From the IMG/VR virus record IMGVR_UViG_3300020469_003577, positions 1-50,988 of that record: a DNA stretch of 50,988 nucleotides. One strand, 5' to 3'. The DNA is from a virus. Positions 15,399 to 24,361 of the stretch are shown here, piece by piece; the stretch's first letter is position 1; every line of letters starts with the position of its first letter. Below the pieces are notes generated by a model that was not told the DNA's origin, did no database searches, and saw only the letters and a list, made by a program, of their open reading frames with translations. The position numbers and the translations under genes are program-made.

Positions 15399-16252
15399 GC
15401 TTCCCAATACTCCTTAACTAGACTCTGAACTTCACCAAAGGTTAATTTAGCTTTATCAGAAATATTAACTGATAACATAGATTTTAAATAATCTTTACCT
15501 TCTAAGTACCTATTGCCTATTTCAGTAACAAATATGCCATCTAGAATATACTGTTGGACGTTATGCTTACCACAGCAATACATAAAGTACGTATCATCAT
15601 CACCATACGATTTCAAACCAGCTGGCAGAGGTATTGCTTCGAATGCACTAGATTTAAATAGATTAAACCACCCACCACCAAATTTTGGCTGCTTGTTTAA
15701 TTTAATAGAAATAACACTATTTAATACTGTATCATCTATTGAATAAGAATCAAAGTAATCACGATGATTGAAAGGTTCATTAATAAATTTATTATTAACT
15801 AACACATCCCATGATGAATCCCAGTACTTAATAATTTGTGGGGAGATAAAAAAGTAATCATCGGTACAAACTTTACTTGAGTTTATAAGGCATGGTAGAG
15901 TAGCTTTTGAAAAATACATGTCACTATCTAACCATATAATGAAATCTTGTTTCTTTTTTGAACATACTCGTCGCTTATCTGTACAACCTTGTATTGAATT
16001 ATCTGTATCAAATTCAGTAACAAAATATTGCTTTACTAATTTCTCTAAATATTTAAATTTATTTACAAAAAATTCTTTAGGTAATTGTGAATTATTCCAA
16101 TCCACTATAGTATCACTTATATTCATTGTTATATCCCATACAACAGTATCAGAAGAATCAATATGATATGTAGAAGGTATCATGCAATGAACCTGTCTTT
16201 CTAAATCATCTATTTCCCATGGCTGAATATACTGTACAATTCTATATAGCAT
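15395..16252 (-). CDS. GT-A-type glycosyltransferase
   Basis: 285 residues. A putative metal-binding DSD lies in FIIWLDSDMYF near the middle, followed by GGGWFNLFKSSAFEAI and a GDDDTYF acidic motif. The N terminus (MLYRIVQYIQPWEIDDLE) is unlike standard family 2 openings, so it is a divergent member. Overlaps the previous gene by 11 bases and couples to the tandem glycosyltransferase by ATGA. Donor and acceptor are unknown. Confidence 0.7.
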   Translation of the reverse strand: MLYRIVQYIQPWEIDDLERQVHCMIPSTYHIDSSDTVVWDITMNISDTIVDWNNSQLPKEFFVNKFKYLEKLVKQYFVTEFDTDNSIQGCTDKRRVCSKKKQDFIIWLDSDMYFSKATLPCLINSSKVCTDDYFFISPQIIKYWDSSWDVLVNNKFINEPFNHRDYFDSYSIDDTVLNSVISIKLNKQPKFGGGWFNLFKSSAFEAIPLPAGLKSYGDDDTYFMYCCGKHNVQQYILDGIFVTEIGNRYLEGKDYLKSMLSVNISDKAKLTFGEVQSLVKEYWEA

Positions 16253-16970
16253 AATTTGCTCCTTCTTGTCTGTAACGGATAAACATTTCTTTATATATTG
16301 AGTGATTTAAAAAATAATTATGCATATTGCCATCTGCTTGCTTACAGAAATCTGACTCTTTTATTTCTGTAGCACCAGCTTTAAATGTTTGACTGACAAG
16401 GTGAGCTAATGTTATGTTGTCACTAACTCCAACCTTTAACCCATGACGCTCTGCTATCATTCCTGAATAGAAATCAGCTCCCCAACCTAAAAATAATTCA
16501 TCAGGAAACTTTACAATAGCTTCAGCTAAATCTCTTCTTATTACAGGACACATAAAATCAATAAAAGGTACTTCCCTTACTGTACCTGTTCCCCAGTTCC
16601 ACATCTGCTTCCAAAAACATTGATCAACACCGATTTGGTTGATAGCTGGAGAGTATAGTGCTAGATCTTTTTCCTTCATCTCAGCTAACATGTTAGTTAA
16701 TAGTTTAGGTCCATGAAAAATTAAGTCGTTATTAAACAGAATAAAGTATTCATGGCGTGTTGTTAAAAAGTATTCTAAAACTACATTCAATCCACCACCA
16801 AACCATAAATTCTCTTCAAGTTCATGTGTTGTGCTTTTTGCCTTTTTAGTTTTAGAACCATTATCTAATACCATAAGCTCATGACTATTGAAAGATTTAT
16901 CATGACGCAATTGATTAACTAAATTATCAGTTAAATCTGGTTGATTATAATTAAGTGTAGCTATTAACAT
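16242..16970 (-). CDS. Family 2 glycosyltransferase
   Basis: 242 residues, GT-A fold. It opens MLIATLNYNQPDLTDNL, has VLDNGS as the nucleotide-binding segment, and FILFNNDLIF where the DxD metal motif is expected. The remainder includes GWGADFYSGMIAERHGL, typical of rhamnosyl- or glucosyltransferase-like members. Overlaps its neighbour by 7 bases. Substrate unknown. Confidence 0.8.
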   Translation of the reverse strand: MLIATLNYNQPDLTDNLVNQLRHDKSFNSHELMVLDNGSKTKKAKSTTHELEENLWFGGGLNVVLEYFLTTRHEYFILFNNDLIFHGPKLLTNMLAEMKEKDLALYSPAINQIGVDQCFWKQMWNWGTGTVREVPFIDFMCPVIRRDLAEAIVKFPDELFLGWGADFYSGMIAERHGLKVGVSDNITLAHLVSQTFKAGATEIKESDFCKQADGNMHNYFLNHSIYKEMFIRYRQEGANYAI

Positions 16971-17893
16971 AAAAATACTTCCTTGAATTTATTCATAACA
17001 TTTTCTGGTGTAAACTCTTTATAGCAATTCCAATCTTTATTTTCTATATCGCTTTTTGTAATATACATTAATAAAGAATACAATTCATCATAATTTTTAT
17101 AATAAAATCCCTTATCACCTAAAGTATCGATATGATTACGTTCTGGTGATTCACTATATGTAATTACAGGTTTATTACATGTTGAAGATTCTGCTATTGT
17201 TAACCCAAATGTCTCTCCTCTATAGCGACCATGTAGTAGTATATCAAATGTATTAATAAATGCTACCTTTTGGTTTAAATCGAATATAGGGTTAATAAAT
17301 AATACATTATCCAAATTACAGAAAGGGTCATGATTCATAAATAAGAATACAATATCATCGCGTTTATTTGCAACGTCAATAACTACATCTCTTGCAAACT
17401 GTAAATCGAAATTGTTACCACCATACCAACCTACAACAAATTTATCCTGAATATTAAAAGTTTTTTTATAATTGATAGCTTGCGGTACATTAGGAAGGTT
17501 TACCATATGAGGTACCCATGGTATATTATATCGTGTACCTAACCATTTAGATATACCAACATATTTATCTCCATGCTTATGATTGCCATGAAATACAACA
17601 TGTATTAAATTTGTTATTCCATCAATAGTTTTATCAACTTCACCAGACCTTAGATAATAGATCGCATCACATTCTGTCTTTTTAACTATTGTAGGTACAT
17701 CAATGTCAAAGTCATTGTATTTATAGACTTTAAACTCACTTTCAAATTTAGCTAATGTACTCATATCAGAGTCTTTATTTACTAAAATAATAGACTCATT
17801 ACCAAGTATATTGCGATTATGTAAAGCATAATCATATGTAGCTACGTATGTACCTCTTAAACCTAATTTATTGCAGTGGAAAGCTATTTTCAT
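16964..17893 (-). CDS. GT-B glycosyltransferase
   Basis: 309 residues. It opens MKIAFHCNKLGLRGTYVATY, a Rossmann-type start, and the C-terminal half has VVGWYGG and GETFGLTIAESSTCNKPVITY, the E-x7-E donor-binding motif of families 1 and 4. It is shorter than most GT-B enzymes (usual length 350-400), mainly in the N-terminal domain. Coupled by ATGA to the gene before it. Sugar not predictable. Confidence 0.8.
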   Translation of the reverse strand: MKIAFHCNKLGLRGTYVATYDYALHNRNILGNESIILVNKDSDMSTLAKFESEFKVYKYNDFDIDVPTIVKKTECDAIYYLRSGEVDKTIDGITNLIHVVFHGNHKHGDKYVGISKWLGTRYNIPWVPHMVNLPNVPQAINYKKTFNIQDKFVVGWYGGNNFDLQFARDVVIDVANKRDDIVFLFMNHDPFCNLDNVLFINPIFDLNQKVAFINTFDILLHGRYRGETFGLTIAESSTCNKPVITYSESPERNHIDTLGDKGFYYKNYDELYSLLMYITKSDIENKDWNCYKEFTPENVMNKFKEVFLC

Positions 17894-18642
17894 ATATTAT
17901 ATAAATTCTCTACTATTTCATAACTATCATTATTGTAAAAACTTTTACCATTAAAATCTCTAGAAAACTCTTCATTCACTAACGATATCCAATCTGTATC
18001 ATTTCTATGACCCCATGTTGTTACTTTAGTTATCATCTGCTCTTTAGTTCTAACCCAAGAGAAGTGATGAATCAATGGTAAATTATTATGTAATACCATA
18101 CGCTTTTTTCGTAATTGATAGACATTATTTAAATCATAATACTGCTCTCTATCCAAACCTGATAATGAACTATCATTAACAGCGTATTCTTTACGAACCA
18201 TTACAGCAGAATCTTCAAATGATAGTGAACGATATATTGGTTCCCTAAAGTATGTATAATTTGCTATCTTTATACTATCATAATTCTCAAACGGAAACTC
18301 TTTTAAAAACTCATTAAACGCCTTAACATCAATAATTTCATCAGCATCTAGAAATAATACCCAATCTATATCATCATCAACTAAAGAAACACCAATATTA
18401 CGTGCTGTGAGTAACCCATACCTTGTATGATTACCTTGCTCCCATTCGAACGAAGTAACATTAACATTAGGATACTCATTTGCTAAATTAGTAACTGACT
18501 CCATATCTTCAGGTGTACCATCCCACCAATGAGAACTAACAGGAACAATAACCTGATCGCTCACTTTTAAAGCATTATCAATAGTCTTTCGAATAAAACG
18601 CTCATCATTGCTACAGTAGCATATAATTGTAGCTAATTTCAT
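17890..18642 (-). CDS. Family 2 glycosyltransferase
   Basis: 250 residues from ATG 18642, supported by GGGAGA upstream and ATGA overlap with the previous stop; a longer open frame has no ribosome-binding site. The opening MKLATIICYCSNDERFIRK and VLFLDADEII (DxDE) are typical of this family. TARNIGVSLVDDD marks the nucleotide-sugar pocket. It is followed by a C-terminal helical region. One of six GT-A genes in the cluster. Confidence 0.85.
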   Translation of the reverse strand: MKLATIICYCSNDERFIRKTIDNALKVSDQVIVPVSSHWWDGTPEDMESVTNLANEYPNVNVTSFEWEQGNHTRYGLLTARNIGVSLVDDDIDWVLFLDADEIIDVKAFNEFLKEFPFENYDSIKIANYTYFREPIYRSLSFEDSAVMVRKEYAVNDSSLSGLDREQYYDLNNVYQLRKKRMVLHNNLPLIHHFSWVRTKEQMITKVTTWGHRNDTDWISLVNEEFSRDFNGKSFYNNDSYEIVENLYNI

Positions 18643-19328
18643 ATTTTCTCCCAATCTGTTAACGGTGCTAACCATCTTGTTTCACCGTGAGTAGAGAATC
18701 CCGGTATACTTGTTATTAATAATTCATTATTAGCACGCAGTTCTAAAAACATTTCATAATCACTTGGATGTTTTGAATTTGTCCACTTTCTTAATATAGG
18801 CTCAACCTTTTTAAGAGTACTAACTTTTGCTGCAAATGTCATAGTTGTGGAGTTAGTAATCTTCCAGTGACAAGAGTTAGTTAAATGTACTCTTGTATCT
18901 TCTGCTCCTCCATCGCAATAAGAATTACCACCCATGGCTGGTTCTAGATATTTATCTGGATGATCATATAATGACACAAAAGATGCACCTAATTCAAACC
19001 CTTCCTGAATTACATCTTCAGATTGCGGTTTATGAAGATAATCGTTTTCAATAAAGTATATTATTTCTCCATCATCATAATTTAATGCTTCATTTAAAGC
19101 TATATTAAAAGTACCAGCACCATGACCAATTGAAACATAATTAATATGATCTTTTGATATATACTTTTGAATCATATCATTTGTTTCAGGCGATATATTA
19201 TCGGCTATAATACTCCAATCTGACTTTTTAAAAACATTTATAGCATTAGATAAACAAGTTTCATTACTTATATATGCAGGCTTTACTTTATTATAACCAG
19301 TATCAGATAATCTATAAATAACCTTCAT
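18639..19328 (-). CDS. Glycosyltransferase-like protein
   Basis: 229 residues. There is an internal GT-A pattern: GTFNIALNEALN, then IIYFIENDYLHKP with END in place of DxD. The region SCHWKITNSTTMTFAAK follows. The N terminus (MKVIYRLSDTGYNKVKP) is unlike typical family 2 openings, so this is a divergent branch. Coupled by TAATG and ATGA to its neighbours. Activity inferred from fold pattern and context. Confidence 0.7.
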   Translation of the reverse strand: MKVIYRLSDTGYNKVKPAYISNETCLSNAINVFKKSDWSIIADNISPETNDMIQKYISKDHINYVSIGHGAGTFNIALNEALNYDDGEIIYFIENDYLHKPQSEDVIQEGFELGASFVSLYDHPDKYLEPAMGGNSYCDGGAEDTRVHLTNSCHWKITNSTTMTFAAKVSTLKKVEPILRKWTNSKHPSDYEMFLELRANNELLITSIPGFSTHGETRWLAPLTDWEKI

Positions 19329-19951
19329 TAAATTCCTTCGTAAAATTCGTTTTGTTTTTCTTGTCGCTTTATACCTTTATGGTGCCATAAACATAAATCA
19401 CCATAATCATCAGGAAAACTTGAAAAAGTCTTGTAACCTATTAATTGTTCATGGACAGATTTAGTCCATCTAATACTATCTTTATTTTTATACAATCGCA
19501 TTTGATAATCAGGATAATTAATATAACCGTGCTCATCTACTCTCCATCTCCATTTTTGAATATGTTCAGGTGTTATATCAAATACCCGATTTTTTCTAGG
19601 TACCCAAAAGGCGTCTGTTGTTTCAAAATTCTCTTGAAGAATATCAGGAAGATTAGATATAAAAGATGCATCAGGAGTTTCATCTGCATCAATTTGAAAT
19701 ATCCAATCACCTGTACAGTTGTTATTTAAATTATTTTTAAAGTCAGCAAAATTATTATTTAAAGCATACTCTATAACCTTTACAAAATCATACTTCTTTA
19801 GTACATCGTATACTTCAGGAGTAGTATTTCCTTTATCACACTGTACTATAACCTCATCTTCCTTTCTAATATAAAATGATAGTAAATGAAGTAATCGATT
19901 TATTTCTACATGTTCATTACAAACAGGTATGGCGTAACTAATTTTTATCAT
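19328..19951 (-). CDS. Family 2 glycosyltransferase, possibly leaderless
   Basis: 207 residues with a standard opening (MIKISYAIPVCNEHVEINRL), the nucleotide-binding VIVQCDKGNT, and the DADE metal motif in WIFQIDADETPD. The C-terminal segment (YQMRLYKNKDSIRWTKSVHE) is typical of the SunS/lipopolysaccharide-glucosyltransferase branch. There is no ribosome-binding site: the ATG lies 3 bases after TATATTAAG of a promoter-like motif. It heads the transcription unit down to the epimerase. Confidence 0.85.
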   Translation of the reverse strand: MIKISYAIPVCNEHVEINRLLHLLSFYIRKEDEVIVQCDKGNTTPEVYDVLKKYDFVKVIEYALNNNFADFKNNLNNNCTGDWIFQIDADETPDASFISNLPDILQENFETTDAFWVPRKNRVFDITPEHIQKWRWRVDEHGYINYPDYQMRLYKNKDSIRWTKSVHEQLIGYKTFSSFPDDYGDLCLWHHKGIKRQEKQNEFYEGI

Positions 19952-19954
19952 AAC

Positions 19955-19987
19955 CTTAATATACGATATTTATTTTATATTGACAAG
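19955..19987 (-). promoter_or_regulatory. Promoter for the distal glycosyltransferase genes
   Basis: Minus-strand CTTG, 20 bases, TATATTAAG preceded by ATCG. The start codon at 19951 is 12 bases from the first T of TATATT, so a transcript would begin at the ATG. The motif straddles the end of the preceding unknown gene. Confidence 0.65.
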
Positions 19988-20412
19988 AATTTTTTAATAA
20001 GTTTTTCATCAAAATTATAATCTATCAATCTTAATGAATTAATTTTTTTAACATCAAAAGTACGGTAACAATCTTGCAAATTATTCTTCAACTTACCAAT
20101 ATAAAATCTTCGAGATGATACGTCCATTACTACTTTAGAAATATTAACACCTCTGTACTTTTGAAATCTTGGAATATATCGAATTCCAACATCATCAACA
20201 AAATCAGTATAAGCATTATGAGATACATTCTCCATAGATACAGCATGCATCTTTCCTTGATAATTTGCATTCAGTACTGTAAGGACATAGCGTTTGAGAT
20301 TACCTTTTATTGGTTTATACATCATCTCAATCACCATGCCCTTCTCTAACTGAGCTTTTGATAATGCTACTTTTTTATTAGCTCTACGTAAATGCTCATT
20401 AAGGTGCTTCAC
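19975..20412 (-). CDS. Conserved-type hypothetical protein, GTG start
   Basis: 145 residues. It begins with GTG at 20412, overlapping the preceding TAG stop (TAGTG), with AGGA upstream. A charged helix (NEHLRRANKKVALSKAQLEKG) is followed by a beta-rich body (RYVLTVLNANYQGKMHAVSM; VSSRRFYIGK). I recall related-looking proteins in T4-like phages but cannot name the family. It interrupts the glycosyltransferase run together with the next gene. Confidence 0.6.
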   Translation of the reverse strand: MKHLNEHLRRANKKVALSKAQLEKGMVIEMMYKPIKGNLKRYVLTVLNANYQGKMHAVSMENVSHNAYTDFVDDVGIRYIPRFQKYRGVNISKVVMDVSSRRFYIGKLKNNLQDCYRTFDVKKINSLRLIDYNFDEKLIKKFLSI

Positions 20413-20780
20413 TATAGCATTCCTAAATATACTAGCGCTTCTTGAAACTTATCAAATTTCTTAGCTTGTTCAACAGCAACACGAGTTTCATCCACATCTG
20501 AGTATTGAGATTTCATATCTTCTTCCATGGCTATTACAGGTGCTACCAACCAATGATAACTTTCTGTTGTTCCTGCTGGAAATAGAATACCACCGGGCAA
20601 TGCAATCGTTGTAAGGTACCAAATAGCACCATCTTTAGTCTGCTTTGTATCTCGAATCAATTGAGTGCATGTTGTTTCATACTTTTCAATAGCTATATTA
20701 TTATCTATAAAACTTTTACGAGTGAAGTAGCCTGATTCTAAATCAAGCTTATCTCCACCTTCATCTATTACTGAACTCAT
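20412..20780 (-). CDS. Hypothetical protein
   Basis: 122 residues, MSSVIDEGGDKLDLESGYF at the start. Contains a Gly/Pro-rich turn region (ALPGGILFPAGTTESYHWLV) and a C-terminal helix (FDKFQEALVYLGML). No family recognised. Coupled by ATGA to the preceding GT-B gene. With its neighbour it may be an ordinary phage gene pair into which the glycosyltransferase block was built on both sides. Confidence 0.6.
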   Translation of the reverse strand: MSSVIDEGGDKLDLESGYFTRKSFIDNNIAIEKYETTCTQLIRDTKQTKDGAIWYLTTIALPGGILFPAGTTESYHWLVAPVIAMEEDMKSQYSDVDETRVAVEQAKKFDKFQEALVYLGML

Positions 20781-22084
20781 ACCTTGGTACCTACCTTTTT
20801 AAGCTTTGGAAGCTTTGGTAATTTTAGAGGAACCTGCACCGAAAATTGTGGTACATTATCTTTAATTAAGTTAGCAAACACTTCATTCATTTTTTCAATA
20901 GTAAAATTATCTTTAATATATTGTGTTTGCTTTCGTGTCTGCTTATTAATATCTTTATAATTAGAGTGACACTCTTTTAATATATTTGAAGCAGCTCCAT
21001 AATTTACATAAAACCATTTAGACTCAGGTATTATTACTTTATCCCATACAGCTGATTTATGGACTTGTTTTAATTCACCTGGTAACCCAATACCATATTC
21101 ACTAATAAAATCAACATGTCCTGACCAGTTACTAGCTATAACAGGTTTACCTGTCATACCGAATTCAAGTAATGGTCTACCAAAGCCTTCACCGTGTGTA
21201 AAACTTACCATTGCTTTTACTTTAGGGTGATTGTACAATCTATTTAAATCGTTCTGCTCTACATCGCCATGAAGGAGATATATAGGAGGAACGCGAACAC
21301 CTCTAAAATAACTCTTAATAGTGTTAATCTTTTTAAGAATCTCTTCACGATCTTTAATACTATATGTTGCAGAAGATGTTTTTAATATAAGTGCAGGTTG
21401 ATTTTTCAAAGACTTATCTTTAAACGAATGAATAAAAGTTTGTATTAACCCTCCTATATCCTTTCGGTCATGACCAAATTCACCTTGAAGCCAATGACCA
21501 ACAAACAGGAAGCAATAATCTTCTTTAATATCTTTCATAGAATCAATTAATACGCTTGACTCTTTTTTAAATTCCTTTTCAGATATTTTATTAAAGACAT
21601 TGGTATCTAGTCCTTCAAATAATACATGAACAGGCTTTTCAACTTTTAACTGACCTGTCACATTACCTGAATTCTTATCTGTCTGATCATATATCGTATT
21701 TTCAAATGCAAATTTAGAATGTTCAGAAGGAACAATAATCATATTCATACGATTACAGCCTGCAACCCATTCAGCAGAAACTAAATCAGTTTCCATTCCT
21801 GCTGTAATACCAATATTGTATTCACCTACTGGTTGGAACTCATTAGGTACAGTTATTTGAACCCATACATTAGGTTTTGCGTTGAGGGAAGTAATTAAAC
21901 GACTAATAATATCATCATCTTTACCACTTGTCAAGCTATTACGGGGACAACCACCCCAAACTTGGTCTAGTACTTTAACATTAAATTTATCCATAGCTAT
22001 AAAACTACGAATAATATCTCTCGAATGATCTCCATAACCACTACGACTAGTAGCGGGACAACTTATAACTAATTCTGGTTTCAT
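20777..22084 (-). CDS. GT-B glycosyltransferase
   Basis: 435 residues. The N-terminal Rossmann-like domain opens MKPELVISCPATSRSGYGDH, a glycogen-synthase-type GYG. The C-terminal domain has FLFVGHW and GEGFGRPLLEFGMTGKPVIA, the E-x7-E donor site. Between them is a helical insert rich in Lys. Family 1/4 assignment is firm; donor sugar is not predictable. Start ATG overlaps the previous stop as TAATG. Confidence 0.85.
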   Translation of the reverse strand: MKPELVISCPATSRSGYGDHSRDIIRSFIAMDKFNVKVLDQVWGGCPRNSLTSGKDDDIISRLITSLNAKPNVWVQITVPNEFQPVGEYNIGITAGMETDLVSAEWVAGCNRMNMIIVPSEHSKFAFENTIYDQTDKNSGNVTGQLKVEKPVHVLFEGLDTNVFNKISEKEFKKESSVLIDSMKDIKEDYCFLFVGHWLQGEFGHDRKDIGGLIQTFIHSFKDKSLKNQPALILKTSSATYSIKDREEILKKINTIKSYFRGVRVPPIYLLHGDVEQNDLNRLYNHPKVKAMVSFTHGEGFGRPLLEFGMTGKPVIASNWSGHVDFISEYGIGLPGELKQVHKSAVWDKVIIPESKWFYVNYGAASNILKECHSNYKDINKQTRKQTQYIKDNFTIEKMNEVFANLIKDNVPQFSVQVPLKLPKLPKLKKVGTKV

Positions 22085-23517
22085 TATATTAACACTCCAT
22101 CTGGATATTTAATCGGTTCAACATCTGTATTTATTAATACGAAAGGTTTTGCTTTAGTCCATGTCTCTAAACATTTATCAATAGATTTTGCCATTTCAGA
22201 ACACATACCTTCAGCTGTAAAGCCATTTGCAATAGCCCATTCACGTCCTGCTAATCCGCACGCTTCTCTCTCCTGACTATCCATTTGATACCACCATTCC
22301 AATGCTTTAGTTATTTGCTCTATACTAACTCTAGAATCATAAATATACGGTGTCATTGGAGAGCCTTGAAGATTCATTTGTGGCCACAATGGATATGTCC
22401 ATTTACCCCAATCTTTAGAAATCTCACCTGAACTATTACTTGGAACTTCAGCAGACAAATGCTTAATGTCGAATGGTTCTCCTTCTTTTGTGGTAAATCC
22501 CATTTGATCTTGTAATCCACCTACTACAGTAGCAATAGTTGGAGTACCAGCCATCATTGATTCCATATGAGATAAGCCAAATCCTTCAGCTGATGATGGG
22601 TTACATGTTACATCAACAACATTATATAGTAAATTTAATTGCTCTGTAGTTATTTTACTGCCACTAAATATAATTGTATAGTCAGGGCAAAGTGCTTTCC
22701 CAACAGCAGCAAGGTCAGTACCATGTTGATCTACAACATCGGTGTGAAATATTATAGCGCACTTTTCTGATTTATCTTTTGGTAAAGAATCACAGAACTT
22801 CTTATATGCTAACATAAGATCAGAAGGTCGCTTACGTTGAATATTTCTACTATTAAAAAGAGCTATAAAATCAAATTCCCTACCATGCAATATTTCTTTA
22901 CGAAATTTTAAGTACTCCTCGCTCAGTTTATCTACAGGATAGAATTTTTTATCATTTATACCGTGAGGAACATAAGTGAGATCTACACCTTCTACTCTAG
23001 GTTTACGCTGACAAACATGTTTATTAATATTATATGTTTGTTTTGATATTGCCATGAGAAGATCACAAGATTCGTAAGCATTTTCATTCCAATGAGGGAA
23101 CGGTAGATCATCCCATATATTATAATACATAATAGGAATCATGCGTCTTAATTCATTTTCCATATCATATAACCATCCCCAAAATCTTGGATCAGTGAAA
23201 TGTAATATTGCATCAACCTTTTCCTGTTGTATAATTTGACGGACCATATTAGGATTACCATAGCCTGATACACCTAAGACGCGTACGTATGCATCTTTAA
23301 CACCTGTTTTCTCTTGAACTTCTTTAGATATATCAGAAAACTTGTCTTGTTCAGGATGATTTACTGCTCCTCCAATCTGAACCCAGTCATATTTATCAAC
23401 AGTACCCATGACAAATTCTCTTGCCATTGTACCTATTCCAGAATGGAGTCTCAAATCATCAGAAAGTAGTAGTATTTTTTTCTTTTTATTTTGTTTTTGT
23501 AACCTTGGTATTTCCAT
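22084..23517 (-). CDS. GT-B glycosyltransferase
   Basis: 477 residues. After a basic N-terminal extension (QKQNKKKKILLLSDDLR) comes a GT-B enzyme. HSGIGTMAREF marks the N-terminal domain, FIALFNSRNIQRKRP the linker, and AEGFGLSHMESMMAGTPTIA the donor-binding E-x7-E. The first gene of the cluster in transcription order, two bases after the stop of the ribbon-helix-helix gene with AAAAGG as ribosome-binding site. Confidence 0.85.
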   Translation of the reverse strand: MEIPRLQKQNKKKKILLLSDDLRLHSGIGTMAREFVMGTVDKYDWVQIGGAVNHPEQDKFSDISKEVQEKTGVKDAYVRVLGVSGYGNPNMVRQIIQQEKVDAILHFTDPRFWGWLYDMENELRRMIPIMYYNIWDDLPFPHWNENAYESCDLLMAISKQTYNINKHVCQRKPRVEGVDLTYVPHGINDKKFYPVDKLSEEYLKFRKEILHGREFDFIALFNSRNIQRKRPSDLMLAYKKFCDSLPKDKSEKCAIIFHTDVVDQHGTDLAAVGKALCPDYTIIFSGSKITTEQLNLLYNVVDVTCNPSSAEGFGLSHMESMMAGTPTIATVVGGLQDQMGFTTKEGEPFDIKHLSAEVPSNSSGEISKDWGKWTYPLWPQMNLQGSPMTPYIYDSRVSIEQITKALEWWYQMDSQEREACGLAGREWAIANGFTAEGMCSEMAKSIDKCLETWTKAKPFVLINTDVEPIKYPDGVLI

Positions 23518-23519
23518 TT

Positions 23520-23690
23520 TTACCTTTTTGTAATTAAATCTCTAAAATCATTATCATTGATATACATATCTATCGCAATATTAACTAGCTTTTGAAAAGT
23601 AATGTTATCTCTAATACAAAGCATTTTAAATTTTTGATGATTATCCTTATCAACGTTAACGGAAGTTAGTTTAGTTTTATTTTTATCCAT
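23520..23690 (-). CDS. Ribbon-helix-helix DNA-binding protein
   Basis: 56 residues. After a basic arm (MDKNKTK) the sequence LTSVNVDKDNHQKFKML is a beta strand and first helix, and ITFQKLVNIAIDMYI is the second helix, the layout of Arc/CopG/omega-type repressors. A strong ribosome-binding site (AAAGGAG) lies upstream of the ATG at 23690. Directly before the glycosyltransferase genes, it may regulate them or a host gene; its target is not known. Confidence 0.7.
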   Translation of the reverse strand: MDKNKTKLTSVNVDKDNHQKFKMLCIRDNITFQKLVNIAIDMYINDNDFRDLITKR

Positions 23691-23734
23691 AACATTCTCC
23701 TTTGTATATATAAATATACATATATACTAAAACA

Positions 23735-24136
23735 CTATGAAATAATTACTACTTTTTTTCCTCTTTTTTTAGCTTCTCTTACAGTATGCGTTGAGCCTTT
23801 TGATGGTACATTATCGGGAATGAACGCAATAAGATAGTCAACAAAGTTAGCAAGCATTGTATTACGTTGATAAAAATATTTAGGATGATAGTCTTTATTA
23901 TAGTAGGAATCACGCATTGCAGAATATAAGTTACGTTGCGAATGAGCTGGATTAAACTCTAAATATCTGCAGTCTAATTCTAATGCAAATTTACGTGCAT
24001 ATTTATCAGCACCATTTAGAGCTCCTCCTGAAACGATTGTTAATTCGTCACCGAACTTACGCTTAAGATTATATATCATTTGCTTAATCTTAACTTTATT
24101 TTCATACTGACGTGATCCTACTATACCTATTCTCAT
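23735..24136 (-). CDS. SLOG/DUF2493-like nucleotide-binding protein
   Basis: 133 residues from ATG 24136, one base after the previous stop (TAGTATG). It opens MRIGIVGSRQY and has IVSGGALNGADKYARKFA and RNTMLANFVDYLIAFI, the pattern of the YspA/DprA-like Rossmann fold in the SLOG superfamily. Such proteins bind nucleotides or nucleotide derivatives; some act in defence signalling, and phage versions might bind the signal. That role is inference only. Confidence 0.75.
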   Translation of the reverse strand: MRIGIVGSRQYENKVKIKQMIYNLKRKFGDELTIVSGGALNGADKYARKFALELDCRYLEFNPAHSQRNLYSAMRDSYYNKDYHPKYFYQRNTMLANFVDYLIAFIPDNVPSKGSTHTVREAKKRGKKVVIIS

Positions 24137-24137
24137 A

Positions 24138-24359
24138 CTACTCTTGTGACTTATTAGCTGCCTCAATTAAAGCATTTAATGATTGTATCTCACCATCAGA
24201 TTTTGATATGGCTTCTAACAATTTATAACATTCAGTTACAATATCTGGATGTTCACCTATACCTACAGATGTAGATAAAAATGTTTGTAGGTTTGCAACT
24301 GCTTTTAATCTATCAGATACTACCTTGGCACGAAGTGCATCAATAATTAGTTGTGACAT
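24138..24359 (-). CDS. Small helical hypothetical protein
   Basis: 73 residues, wholly helical by pattern (MSQLIIDALRAKVVSDRLKAV ... LLEAISKSDGEIQSLNALIEA). No family recognised. It sits between the nuclease and the SLOG gene, with AAGGAG just before the nuclease stop serving as its ribosome-binding site. May be an adaptor or subunit of a neighbour; nothing in the sequence decides. Confidence 0.6.
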   Translation of the reverse strand: MSQLIIDALRAKVVSDRLKAVANLQTFLSTSVGIGEHPDIVTECYKLLEAISKSDGEIQSLNALIEAANKSQE

Positions 24360-24361
24360 AT

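Noticed and set aside
22340-22380. Promoter inside the GT-B gene at 22341
   Set aside because: TATATTTATG is present but the upstream triplet is TTC and it lies far from any start.
13018-23517. DNA glucosylation system
   Set aside because: No dCMP hydroxymethylase or T4 alpha/beta-glucosyltransferase-like gene was seen; the DNA-modification genes in the window are of the deazaguanine type.
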